A stretch of 10,062 bases of DNA from Bacteroidales bacterium. GTDB taxonomy: Bacteria > Bacteroidota > Bacteroidia > Bacteroidales > NBLH01. The translations under genes were made by a program, and so were the position numbers. Position 1 is the first letter of the stretch; each line of letters starts with the position of its first letter. Positions 1-6,717 of this stretch are shown piece by piece. The notes beneath the pieces were generated by a model that searched no databases, was not told the origin of the DNA, and worked only from the letters and a program-made list of their open reading frames with translations. The stretch spans positions 1-10,062 of the forward strand of contig JAKIUH010000134.1 in NCBI GenBank assembly GCA_021647685.1, given 5' to 3'.

Positions 1-388
1 AGTCACTTTTTGCTTTATCTACAGCATCTTTTACATCTTGCAAAGCATCTTTTATGTCCACATCAAAATTAAATTCAATAATAATCATTGAAACATCTTG
101 GCTGGATGTAGATTTTATATCGTCAATTCCTTTAATGGTTTTAATTTCTTTTTCGATTACTTTAGTAACCAAGTTTTCCATATCTGCCGGAGGGTTTCCG
201 GGATAAACGGTTTGGATAATAATTGTAGGAATGTTTACTTCGGGCATTAGTTCTTTTGGAAGCGATAAATAAGACATAATTCCAAAAAGAATAATTGCAA
301 ATGTGATTAAAAATATGGTGTTTTTATTTTTTAATGCGTAGGTAGTCAACCCAAATTCACGTAATACTTTTTTTTCTTTATCGTCCAT
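1..388 (-). CDS. RND efflux transporter permease, N-terminal part (partial)
   Basis: The gene begins at the ATG complementary to 386-388 and runs off the left edge, giving 129 codons with no stop. It is the inner-membrane, proton-driven pump of a tripartite efflux system (AcrB/MexB/CusA superfamily). Visible signs are a short basic cytoplasmic head, one transmembrane helix at about residues 22-43, then LPKELMPEVNIP (43-54) and the YPGNPPADMENLV stretch (62-74). These match the start of the first porter subdomain of RND pumps, where the P-G-x-x-P-x-x-E/V signature lies. The following Ile/Val-rich strands and the DALQDVKDAVDKA helix also fit that subdomain. It is the last visible gene of the operon, 73 bp after the adaptor stop. 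Family membership is secure, but the drug or metal substrate cannot be judged from this fragment. Genes of this family are usually about 1000-1060 residues, so some 90% of the protein lies outside. Confidence 0.93.
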   Translation of the reverse strand, partial: MDDKEKKVLREFGLTTYALKNKNTIFLITFAIILFGIMSYLSLPKELMPEVNIPTIIIQTVYPGNPPADMENLVTKVIEKEIKTIKGIDDIKSTSSQDVSMIIIEFNFDVDIKDALQDVKDAVDKAKSD

Positions 389-437
389 AAATTTTATTCT
401 TTACTGCATGTTTAACAGATTTTTAAATTTTCTAAGA

Positions 438-474
438 TATAAATGATTAAATACTACGTATTTAATCATTTATA
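438..474 (-). repeat. Perfect 17-bp inverted repeat between adaptor and pump genes
   Basis: The left arm TATAAATGATTAAATAC (438-454) and right arm (458-474) are exact reverse complements separated by only TAC (455-457). On the minus-strand transcript it folds into a long AT-rich hairpin covering the last codons and stop of the adaptor gene (stop at 462-464). It lies about 50 bp before the pump start. There is no clear U-run after it in the transcript sense. An intercistronic mRNA-stability or attenuation element therefore fits better than a full terminator, which is inference. Confidence 0.75.
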
Positions 475-1595
475 ATATTAATATCAACACCGTCTTTTAC
501 TAAATTATATCCTTTAACAATAACTTTGTCTCCTTCGGAAATACCTTCGGTAATCATAGTTCCTTCATCGTTCGAGAGCGATGTTTTCACATATCTTTTT
601 TGAGCAGTGTATCCATTATTGTTTTTTGCAACAATGTATAAATAACTTCCTTTGAAATCTTTTTTAATTATGATTGAAGGTACAACCAGAGCTTTATCCA
701 CTTCGAAATCAAGAAAAGTAATTTTTGCCAGCATATTAGGCTTTAACATATTGTTTTTATTATAGATTTTGGCTTGAACTCTAAATGTACGGTTTGATTG
801 ATTAATAACATTTCCGATACGATAAACTTTGGTATCAATTTTCCAGCCAGGAAAACTAGGAAAACTTACTTTTAGCGGACTGCCTTTTTTAATTACCGAA
901 ATAAATTTTTCGGAAACATCAGCATTTACATAAAATGTGGAAATATTTACCATTTGAATAATTTGTACTCCGGGCATAGCTAATTCACCTTCTTTAACAT
1001 TAATTAAATCAACAATACCTGAAATAGGTGCTTTAATTTTAGACTTTGCCAACTGAATGTATAAACCATTGAGTTTACTTTCAAGGCTTTCTTTTTTATT
1101 TTTAGCTTCAAGGTACTGTATTTCTGAGCCTATTTGCTGTTTCCATAATTCCTCTTGTTTTTCGTAAAGTGTCTTTGCCAGTTTAAGATTGGTTTCCAAC
1201 TCTTTAATATTGCTCTCTATAATATCTGAATTTAAGGAAACTAATAATTGTCCTTTTTTTACATAATCTCCTTCATTTACATGAATTTTTTTAACTTGTC
1301 CGCTAATTTCAGGACTAATAAATGCACTTTTAACAGCCTCTAAGGAAGCGGCAGAGTGAACATAGTGAACAAAATGTACCGGTAAAACTTGTTGAGTTTT
1401 AACTCTTATACGTTTTACGGTGTTTGAATTAATTCCTTGATTTTTTAATTTCGTATTTAATTCATCAATTTTATTTTCCAAATCGGCAATTTGACTTTTG
1501 TATTCAGCAATTTGCTTTTTTATAGTTTCCGGATTATTTGATTGTCCACATGCAAAAAATAAACTTATGAATATGATGCTTATTATTTTTTTCAT
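462..1595 (-). CDS. RND efflux periplasmic adaptor subunit (membrane fusion protein), lipoprotein
   Basis: This 377-residue protein of the AcrA/MexA/HlyD family bridges the inner-membrane pump and the outer-membrane channel. The N-terminus MKKIISIIFISLFFAC is a lipoprotein signal with Cys16 as the likely lipidated residue; Phe at -3 is a loose lipobox. A short extra coiled coil follows (about 22-52, KKQIAEYKSQIADLENKIDEL). Next comes the biotinyl-lipoyl-like half motif (about 90-123, ISPEISGQVKKIHVNEGDYVKKGQ), the alpha-hairpin (about 124-182), and the second lipoyl half (KAPISGIVDLINVKEGE, 188-204). The beta-barrel and membrane-proximal domains complete the chain (VDINIIND at the C-terminus). 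The length is normal for the family. It sits 46 bp downstream of the channel gene and 73 bp upstream of the pump gene, the classic order for one operon. Substrate is unknown. Confidence 0.95.
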   Translation of the reverse strand: MKKIISIIFISLFFACGQSNNPETIKKQIAEYKSQIADLENKIDELNTKLKNQGINSNTVKRIRVKTQQVLPVHFVHYVHSAASLEAVKSAFISPEISGQVKKIHVNEGDYVKKGQLLVSLNSDIIESNIKELETNLKLAKTLYEKQEELWKQQIGSEIQYLEAKNKKESLESKLNGLYIQLAKSKIKAPISGIVDLINVKEGELAMPGVQIIQMVNISTFYVNADVSEKFISVIKKGSPLKVSFPSFPGWKIDTKVYRIGNVINQSNRTFRVQAKIYNKNNMLKPNMLAKITFLDFEVDKALVVPSIIIKKDFKGSYLYIVAKNNNGYTAQKRYVKTSLSNDEGTMITEGISEGDKVIVKGYNLVKDGVDINIIND

Positions 1596-1641
1596 TTTAT
1601 AAGTAATTATATTTTTGATTATTTAAATAATATCTGTATGT

Positions 1642-2985
1642 TTAATTTTTCTGTAAGAGATAATAAAGCTCGGAACTTACCGATAATAATTGAGATAATG
1701 CTTGGTAGTAATTATTCAGAGCCATTAAATATTGATTTTGAGTAAGCATTAAATCATTTGCAGATGCCATACCTTGTTTGTATTTTTTTTCAGTTTTATT
1801 ATTGATTTTTTTTGATAATTCCATATTCCATTTTTCATTTTCAAACTTGAGTTTGGCATTGATATAATTACTACGTAATTGCTCTACCTGTAAATTTAAA
1901 CCTTGTTCTAATTCGGCTTTTGAATTTTTTACTTTTTCAAGCACCAATTTAGCCTGCTGTACTCTTGCATTCCGCATTCCACTGGAAAAAATCGGAATAT
2001 TAATTTGAATACCTACAATGTGTGTTGTGTACCACTTAGAAAACAATTTGGAAAAATCATTATCATATGCATTTTGCGAATAACTCATAAAACCAGAAAT
2101 CTGTGGTAGATACTGTGATTTTTCATTTTTTAATGCCGAAAGTTTTAAACCTTCCTGCGACTGCATGATTTTATAATCTATATTTTTATTGAGTTCCAAT
2201 TGTTCTCCTAACAAATATGCATCATCAATATTTTTTGTAAATTTATCCAAACTATCGGTTAAAATAATCTTATCGTTATAATCTATTCCTAATTGGTATT
2301 TCAATAAACGATAGGCTAATTCAATCTGATTATCAATTGAAATAATGGTGTTATCGTTGTTTTGCTTAGTTAGTCGCAACTGATCTACATCAATATCTTC
2401 AACAAAGCCTAGGCGATGACTTTCTTCAATTTCTTTTAATAGATTTTCAAAATTCACTTTAGTTTCTTCCAAAATCTTCTTGCTTTCTTCAGCTATTAAT
2501 ACAAGATAATAAGATTTTGTAACTGTTTCCTCAATTGAAAGACTTGATTTTGTATAAGTTTGGCTGGCAAGTTCTGTAAGAATTTTTGCAGCTTCTACGC
2601 CTACAATATACGAACCGTTAAAAATAATTTGCGTTGCAGTAACACCCCAACTTGCATTATGCTGCTGTCCAAATTGAACAGGAATATACTCACCAGGTCT
2701 GCCAACAATCTCACCGGGAAGTAATGATGTTGGTAAATTTAACATATTTTGATATTCTGCTGTTGCATTTAATTGTGGGAAACCTATAGCCAAATATTCC
2801 CATTGTTGTTTTTTTGATATGTCTTTATCAATAGCAGAGTTTTTGTTTTGATAGTTATGCTCTATTGCATAATTTTTTGCGTCTTCTAAGGACAAATAAT
2901 GTTTTGCCGTTACGCTGTCAGTTTGCGTATATGCTGAGCTTTCAGCCAATAGTAAAACCAGAATGATTTGTATTAAATATTTCAT
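1642..2985 (-). CDS. TolC-family outer-membrane efflux channel
   Basis: This 447-residue outer-membrane factor supplies the exit duct of the tripartite pump. It has a Sec signal peptide (MKYLIQIILVLLLAESSAYTQ, cleavage probably around residues 18-22). Two outer-membrane-efflux repeats follow, at roughly 30-235 and 265-440. Typical features are the opening LSLEDAKNYAIEHN (start of repeat 1), the long coiled-coil helices, the strand region VGIQINIPIFSSGMRNARVQQAK (repeat 2) and the end motif YKQGMASANDLMLTQNQYL, where the helix packs back onto the barrel. All of these recur in TolC-like proteins of Bacteroidota. It starts 33 bp after the regulator stop, so the two are almost certainly co-transcribed. 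Stop codon is TAA. Length is as expected, and no damage is visible. Confidence 0.95.
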   Translation of the reverse strand: MKYLIQIILVLLLAESSAYTQTDSVTAKHYLSLEDAKNYAIEHNYQNKNSAIDKDISKKQQWEYLAIGFPQLNATAEYQNMLNLPTSLLPGEIVGRPGEYIPVQFGQQHNASWGVTATQIIFNGSYIVGVEAAKILTELASQTYTKSSLSIEETVTKSYYLVLIAEESKKILEETKVNFENLLKEIEESHRLGFVEDIDVDQLRLTKQNNDNTIISIDNQIELAYRLLKYQLGIDYNDKIILTDSLDKFTKNIDDAYLLGEQLELNKNIDYKIMQSQEGLKLSALKNEKSQYLPQISGFMSYSQNAYDNDFSKLFSKWYTTHIVGIQINIPIFSSGMRNARVQQAKLVLEKVKNSKAELEQGLNLQVEQLRSNYINAKLKFENEKWNMELSKKINNKTEKKYKQGMASANDLMLTQNQYLMALNNYYQALSQLLSVSSELYYLLQKN

Positions 2986-3018
2986 TTATAGATGTTTAAG
3001 TTACCGATTTTTATTATT

Positions 3019-3630
3019 TTATCTCAATTCTTGTTTTTTAAGTTTTTCTCTTAATATATCAAGACCTTTTTCATTGCATATTCCATGTAAGTGATAAATT
3101 AAAATTTCATTAAAAACTTCAATAGACGTGATTTCCTCTAAAGAAAAAATACTTTCTTCATAACTATGCTCAATCCTGGAAACATACAATTTAGCAATTA
3201 TTTCAGCTTTGATTTCTTTACGATACAAACCTTCGAAAATTCCTTTTTTTAGATTTCTCAACACAGATTCGTAGGTTTTTTCCCGTTTATTTTTTTTTAT
3301 CTCATGATAAAGTTTAGGATAGTACTTACGTAAATCATAAAACAAAGCCGGATTGTGCTTTTTTAAATGCTCATTCATTATTTTACTCACCTCAAAAAGT
3401 TCTTCTATAGCATTCAAATTCATTTGTTGAATACTCATGTGCTTTTGAGATGCTTTCTCCATTTCACTCCTTATAACCATTTCTACCAATTCTGATTTAT
3501 TGGTAACATGTTGATACAGTGTTTTTTTTGATATTCCCAATTCACGAGCAACATCATCCATGGTTACGCTTTTAATTGCGTATTTGTGGTACAATTTAAA
3601 AGTCCGGGCTAAAATTTCATTCAATTCCAT
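3019..3630 (-). CDS. TetR/AcrR-family transcriptional regulator of the efflux operon
   Basis: This 203-residue protein has an N-terminal TetR helix-turn-helix. The sequence VTMDDVARELGISKKTLYQHV (22-42) carries the typical TMDDVA...LGIS..TLY..F/V pattern, followed by NKSELVEMVI. The remaining helical domain would bind the inducer and mediate dimerisation. DLRKYYPKLYHEI (about 100-112) resembles other Bacteroidota TetR members found next to RND pumps, but the ligand is not predictable. It is the first gene of the minus-strand operon (regulator, channel, adaptor, pump), so autorepression together with control of the pump is the likely arrangement (inference). The start is the first ATG of the frame. 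The upstream region holds nested inverted repeats that may be its operator. Confidence 0.93.
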   Translation of the reverse strand: MELNEILARTFKLYHKYAIKSVTMDDVARELGISKKTLYQHVTNKSELVEMVIRSEMEKASQKHMSIQQMNLNAIEELFEVSKIMNEHLKKHNPALFYDLRKYYPKLYHEIKKNKREKTYESVLRNLKKGIFEGLYRKEIKAEIIAKLYVSRIEHSYEESIFSLEEITSIEVFNEILIYHLHGICNEKGLDILREKLKKQELR

Positions 3631-3634
3631 GCCG

Positions 3635-3642
3635 CAAAACTA
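3635..3642 (-). promoter_or_regulatory. Possible -7 element (TAGTTTTG) of the efflux operon
   Basis: Read on the minus strand, TAGTTTTG matches the Bacteroidota TAnnTTTG pattern exactly. It ends only four bases before the regulator ATG, so a transcript from it would be leaderless or nearly so. The nearest upstream TTG is 15 bases away, shorter than the usual 19-20, which weakens the call. No better match was seen further upstream. Confidence 0.3.
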
Positions 3643-3643
3643 A

Positions 3644-3698
3644 GAAAACTTTTTAAACAATGGAAACTTTTTTTTGTTTTTTTGTTTCCTACGTTTTC
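3644..3698. promoter_or_regulatory. Nested inverted repeats, candidate TetR operator
   Basis: GGAAAC (3662-3667) faces its complement GTTTCC (3684-3689). Outside them GAAAAC (3644-3649) faces GTTTTC (3693-3698). The inner pair is separated by a 16-base T-rich spacer, and the pairs are roughly but not exactly co-centred. The block lies between the divergent regulator and ribE genes, just upstream of the regulator start, where an autoregulatory operator is expected. The arms are short in a T-rich background, so binding by the adjacent TetR protein is inference only. Confidence 0.4.
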
Positions 3699-3730
3699 TG
3701 TTTTAAGACATATATTCAAAAATGTGCTTA

Positions 3731-3758
3731 TTGAATTGATAAATTTGTTATAATTTTG
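3731..3758 (+). promoter_or_regulatory. Candidate ribE promoter, Bacteroidota type
   Basis: TTG at 3731-3733 is followed after 17 bases by TAATTTTG at 3751-3758, a full match to TAnnTTTG. The spacing is slightly short of the usual 19-20. A transcript would start near 3763, leaving a leader of about 30-35 nt before the ribE ATG. That is too short to hold an FMN riboswitch. A second TAAATTTG (3740-3747) also matches but has no partner box at the right distance. Confidence 0.5.
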
Positions 3759-3796
3759 CCTGAAAAGATTTAATAAATAATTTAAAGATAAGTGAT

Positions 3797-4393
3797 ATGT
3801 TTTCAGGTATTGTAGAAGAAACGGGCAAAGTAGTAAATTTACGTAAAGAGCAAGAAAATTTACATATTACATTGGAGTGTTCGTTTGTAAACGAATTAAA
3901 AATTGACCAAAGTGTGTCGCATAACGGTGTTTGCCTCACAGTTGTGGATGTTACAGATAAGAACTATACCGTAACAGCTATACAAGAAACTTTGATAAAA
4001 TCAAATTTAGGTTTACTTAAAATAGGCGATGAAGTAAATCTGGAGCGTAGTATGAAGCCCGATAGCTTACTTGACGGACATATTGTTCAAGGGCATGTAG
4101 ATCAAACGGCTACCTGCACAAAAGTTGAGGAAGTTGAAGGCAGTTGGTATTTCACTTTTGAATATAAGCCTTCAATAGATAACATAACCGTTGAAAAAGG
4201 TTCTGTTTCAGTAAACGGAGTAAGTTTAACAGTGGTAAACTCAAAAGAGAATTCGTTTCAAGTGGCAATTATTCCTTTCACATACGATATTACTAATTTT
4301 CATAATATCAAAGAAGGTACTGTTGTAAATTTAGAGTTTGATATAATCGGTAAATATATTGCAAAAATTGTTAAGCAGTATATGGAAAAATAA
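3797..4393 (+). CDS. ribE: Riboflavin synthase, alpha subunit
   Basis: This 198-residue enzyme carries out the last step of riboflavin synthesis: dismutation of two 6,7-dimethyl-8-ribityllumazine molecules to riboflavin and a pyrimidine. It opens with the family hallmark MFSGIVEETGKV. It has two tandem lumazine-binding domains, about 1-90 and 95-190. Their equivalent motifs are SVSHNGVCLTV (39-49) and KGSVSVNGVSLTV (134-146). The LDGHIVQGHVD turn (92-102) starts the second domain, and FDIIGKYIAK (181-190) leads into the C-terminal helix of the trimer. Length and motifs are complete. The gene is also called ribC in some enterobacteria. Other riboflavin genes are not adjacent. It is 28 bp upstream of a broken hydrolase gene in the same direction, perhaps co-transcribed. 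Confidence 0.97.
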   Translation: MFSGIVEETGKVVNLRKEQENLHITLECSFVNELKIDQSVSHNGVCLTVVDVTDKNYTVTAIQETLIKSNLGLLKIGDEVNLERSMKPDSLLDGHIVQGHVDQTATCTKVEEVEGSWYFTFEYKPSIDNITVEKGSVSVNGVSLTVVNSKENSFQVAIIPFTYDITNFHNIKEGTVVNLEFDIIGKYIAKIVKQYMEK

Positions 4394-4421
4394 GAATACC
4401 TTAATAAAAAACCAAACCATT

Positions 4422-5267
4422 ATGGAAATATACTCAATAGAAACCGGAAACCTAAAATTAGATGGAGGTGCTATGTTTGGAGTAGTACCCAAAGTAATGT
4501 GGCAAAAACTTTATCCCGCCGACGAAAATAATCTTTGCAACTGGGCTATGCGCTGCATGCTCATAGTAGATGATGAGCGAAAAATATTAATTGATACGGG
4601 AATAGGTACAAAACAAGATGAGAAATTTTTGAAACATTACTATTTAAACGGAGAAGATACATTAGAGAAATCTTTACAAAAACACGGATATACAACCGAT
4701 GATATTACGGATGTACTATTAACCCATTTGCATTTTGACCACGTAGGAGGTGCTGTAAAATATAATGAAAAATCTGAACTTGTACCAACTTTTCCCTATG
4801 CAAAATAGCATACCAGCAAACAACAGGGGGAATGGGCAACGCATCCAAACCGTAGAGAAAAAGCTTCGTTTCTAAAAGAAAATATATTGCCTTTACAAGA
4901 GCATAATGTACTTCATCTTTTTGAAGAAGAGCATGAGTTATTACCCAATGTACAGGTTAAACTTTTTGATGGACATACAAAAGGACAAGTTATCCCCATA
5001 GTAAATGTGTCCGGTCAAAATTTTGCTTATACTGCCGATTTGTTTCCATCCGTAGCGCATTTACCAATGCCTTATATAATGAGTTATGATACTCAGCCTT
5101 TGGTAACACTTGAAGACAGGAAGCATTTTTTCAAAGACGCAATGGAAAATAATTATATTTTATTTTTTGAGCATGATTTGTATCATGAGTGTTGTACATT
5201 ACAAGAAACAGAAAAAGGCATACGAGCAAAGGAAACTTTTACACTGAATGAATTTTTTAAACGGTAA
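4422..5267 (+). pseudogene. MBL-fold metallo-hydrolase interrupted by an in-frame TAG
   Basis: From the ATG at 4422 the frame stays open to the TAA ending at 5267, except for one TAG at 4806-4808 (codon 129). Read through, it gives a 281-position protein, the usual size for lactonase-like MBL hydrolases (AHL-lactonase/YtnP type). All expected metal ligands are present: HLHFDH (102-107), His185 in DGHTKGQ, Asp206 in YTADLF, and His251 in FEHD. The first four lie before the stop and the last three after it, so neither piece alone can form the dinuclear zinc site. The frame is identical on both sides, so this is a point change, not an indel. The first in-frame possible restart after the stop is a TTG at 4887, with no recognisable ribosome-binding signal. 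The substrate is not certain. A fresh nonsense mutation, a sequencing error or stop readthrough are the options. The start at 4422 is preferred because upstream in-frame codons overlap ribE. Confidence 0.85.
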
Positions 5268-5319
5268 ATTAATACTAACTGCCAGCAATAACCTCAGGAA
5301 CTAACTGATAATAAACAAT

Positions 5320-5351
5320 TTTGTAAAATTAAAATTAATTTATTAAATTCG
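5320..5351 (+). promoter_or_regulatory. Candidate waaA promoter, Bacteroidota type
   Basis: TTTG at 5320-5323 is followed after 20 bases by TAAATTCG at 5344-5351, one mismatch from TAnnTTTG. Transcription would start near 5357, about 20 bases before the waaA ATG. The spacing is what is expected, but the AT-rich background makes chance matches common. Confidence 0.42.
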
Positions 5352-5377
5352 TACACTATTTTTTTCTGTAAAATTAA

Positions 5378-6613
5378 ATGAGCTATCTATACGAGTTGGG
5401 CTTGATTATTTTTCGTTTATTGCTGATTGTTGTTTCTCCATTCAACAGCAAAGCTAAACTGTGGATAAACGGCAGAAAAAAACTTTTATTGCGAATTTCT
5501 GAAAAGCTTAGTACAGAAAGCAATGAAAAAAGGATTTGGGTACATGTTGCATCTTTAGGTGAATTTGAGCAAGGACGACCAATTATTGAGCATATAAAAA
5601 AATCCCGACCGGAATATATTATTATACTCACATTTTTTTCTCCTTCAGGCTACGAAATAAGAAAAAATTATGAATATGCCGATTATGTATTTTATTTACC
5701 GGAAGATACTGCTCGAAATGCTAAAATTTTCATCAATATACTCCAGCCCGAAATGGCTTTATTTATAAAATATGAGTACTGGTACAATCATTTAATGTAT
5801 CTGAAAAAAAAGAAGATACCCGTTTATATGGTATCGGCAGTTTTTCGTAAAAACCACATCTTTTTTAAATGGTATGGATTTTGGTACCGAAAGATGCTTA
5901 ATACCATAAATTATTTTTTTGTTCAGAATGAAACATCTAAGCAGTTGTTAAATAAATTGGGCTATATTAATGTGCGAGTAGGAGGCGATACGCGTTTTGA
6001 TCGAGTTGTAGAAATAGCAAAGAAAGCCTCAAATTATCCTGTTATTGAAAATTTTAAAGGTGATGCTAAGATATTAATAGCCGGAAGCACATGGAAAGAG
6101 GACGAAGAAATATTAATTGATTACATAAATAACAGTAAAAATAAAGGTTGGAAATATATAATAGCCCCGCATGAAATACAGGAAAGCAATATAAAACGTA
6201 TAGAAAGTGCTTTGCAAAAAAGTACGTTTAAATATTCCGACGCAAAAACAGTAAATTTAGATGAAAAAGAAGTTTTAATTATAAATAATGTAGGAATGCT
6301 TTCTTCAATCTATCAATATGGAGATATTGCCTATATCGGCGGTGGTTTTAATACCGGAATACACAATATTTTAGAGCCTGCTACTTTTGGCTTACCCGTA
6401 ATTTTTGGTCCTGATTATGAAGATTTTCAAGAGGCACATGAGCTGATTCGTATGGGAGGAGCTTACACGATAAAAAACAATAAAAATTTTGCAGATATAA
6501 TTAACGAATTAATTACTAACAATTTAATAAAGAAAAAAGGAGGTATTTGTAAAAACTACATTGAACAAAACAAAGGCGCAACGATTAAAATTGTTGATTG
6601 GATTTTTAATTAA
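5378..6613 (+). CDS. waaA: 3-deoxy-D-manno-octulosonic acid (Kdo) transferase
   Basis: This 411-residue protein is the membrane-associated GT30 glycosyltransferase that moves Kdo from CMP-Kdo onto lipid IVA, joining lipid A to the LPS core on the cytoplasmic face of the inner membrane (also called kdtA). An N-terminal hydrophobic anchor (about 5-22) is followed by HVASLGEFEQGRP (56-68), where Glu62 of the G-E-F motif corresponds to the catalytic base of the family. Then come KYEYWYNHL (131-139), the substrate-side SAVFRKNHIFFKWYG (153-167) and GGDTRFDRV (202-210). The C-terminal nucleotide-sugar domain has GSTW (236-239), APHE (263-266) and GGGFNTGIHNILEPATFGLP (321-340). Length and motifs are complete, and it ends in TAA. 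It is separated by 110 bp from the broken hydrolase gene and by 104 bp from the receptor gene, so it may be transcribed alone. Confidence 0.96.
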   Translation: MSYLYELGLIIFRLLLIVVSPFNSKAKLWINGRKKLLLRISEKLSTESNEKRIWVHVASLGEFEQGRPIIEHIKKSRPEYIIILTFFSPSGYEIRKNYEYADYVFYLPEDTARNAKIFINILQPEMALFIKYEYWYNHLMYLKKKKIPVYMVSAVFRKNHIFFKWYGFWYRKMLNTINYFFVQNETSKQLLNKLGYINVRVGGDTRFDRVVEIAKKASNYPVIENFKGDAKILIAGSTWKEDEEILIDYINNSKNKGWKYIIAPHEIQESNIKRIESALQKSTFKYSDAKTVNLDEKEVLIINNVGMLSSIYQYGDIAYIGGGFNTGIHNILEPATFGLPVIFGPDYEDFQEAHELIRMGGAYTIKNNKNFADIINELITNNLIKKKGGICKNYIEQNKGATIKIVDWIFN

Positions 6614-6629
6614 TTAACCGAAACTTAAC

Positions 6630-6647
6630 ATAATCAATTTTGATTAT
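6630..6647. repeat. Perfect 8+2+8 inverted repeat upstream of the receptor gene
   Basis: ATAATCAA (6630-6637) and TTGATTAT (6640-6647) are exact reverse complements around TT. It lies 16 bp after the waaA stop and about 70 bp before the receptor start. It overlaps the proposed -33 box of the receptor promoter. The lack of a following T-run argues against a waaA terminator. A protein-binding operator is the more natural reading, but the binding factor is unknown. Confidence 0.6.
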
Positions 6648-6670
6648 ACCAATTAATAGTATTAACATTG
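6639..6670 (+). promoter_or_regulatory. Candidate promoter of the TonB-dependent receptor gene
   Basis: TTTG at 6639-6642 and TAACATTG at 6663-6670 (one mismatch to TAnnTTTG) are separated by 20 bases, the same spacing as the waaA candidate. The predicted start near 6675 leaves a leader of about 40 nt. The -33 box falls inside the right arm of the palindrome at 6630-6647, so a bound protein there would compete with RNA polymerase. Confidence 0.42.
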
Positions 6671-6717
6671 CACCACTTTTTAAATTTTTATTTTATTAAC
6701 CTAATCTATTTTAAATT

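Noticed and set aside
1618..1631. 14-base palindrome ATTATTTAAATAAT between adaptor and channel genes
   Set aside because: It is made only of A and T in very AT-rich intergenic DNA, and palindromes of this kind are expected by chance. No second feature supports a function.
3759..3796. FMN riboswitch upstream of ribE
   Set aside because: The leader after the candidate promoter is only about 30-40 nt and shows none of the conserved RFN helices.
3748..3939. Minus-strand open frame over the ribE promoter and start
   Set aside because: It is antisense to the clearly coding ribE and has no recognisable protein features.
4359..4421. Upstream extension of the hydrolase frame to an ATG inside ribE
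   Set aside because: The extra 21 residues are lysine/asparagine-rich, overlap ribE, and precede the natural family start MEIYSIETGNLKLDGG, so the ATG at 4422 is preferred.
4887..5267. C-terminal half of the hydrolase as a separate gene starting at TTG
   Set aside because: It lacks the HxHxDH motif and has no initiation signal, and its frame is continuous with the upstream half; it is the tail of the interrupted gene.
5268..5377. Terminator between the broken hydrolase and waaA
   Set aside because: No inverted repeat with a T-run could be found in this gap; read-through into waaA cannot be excluded.
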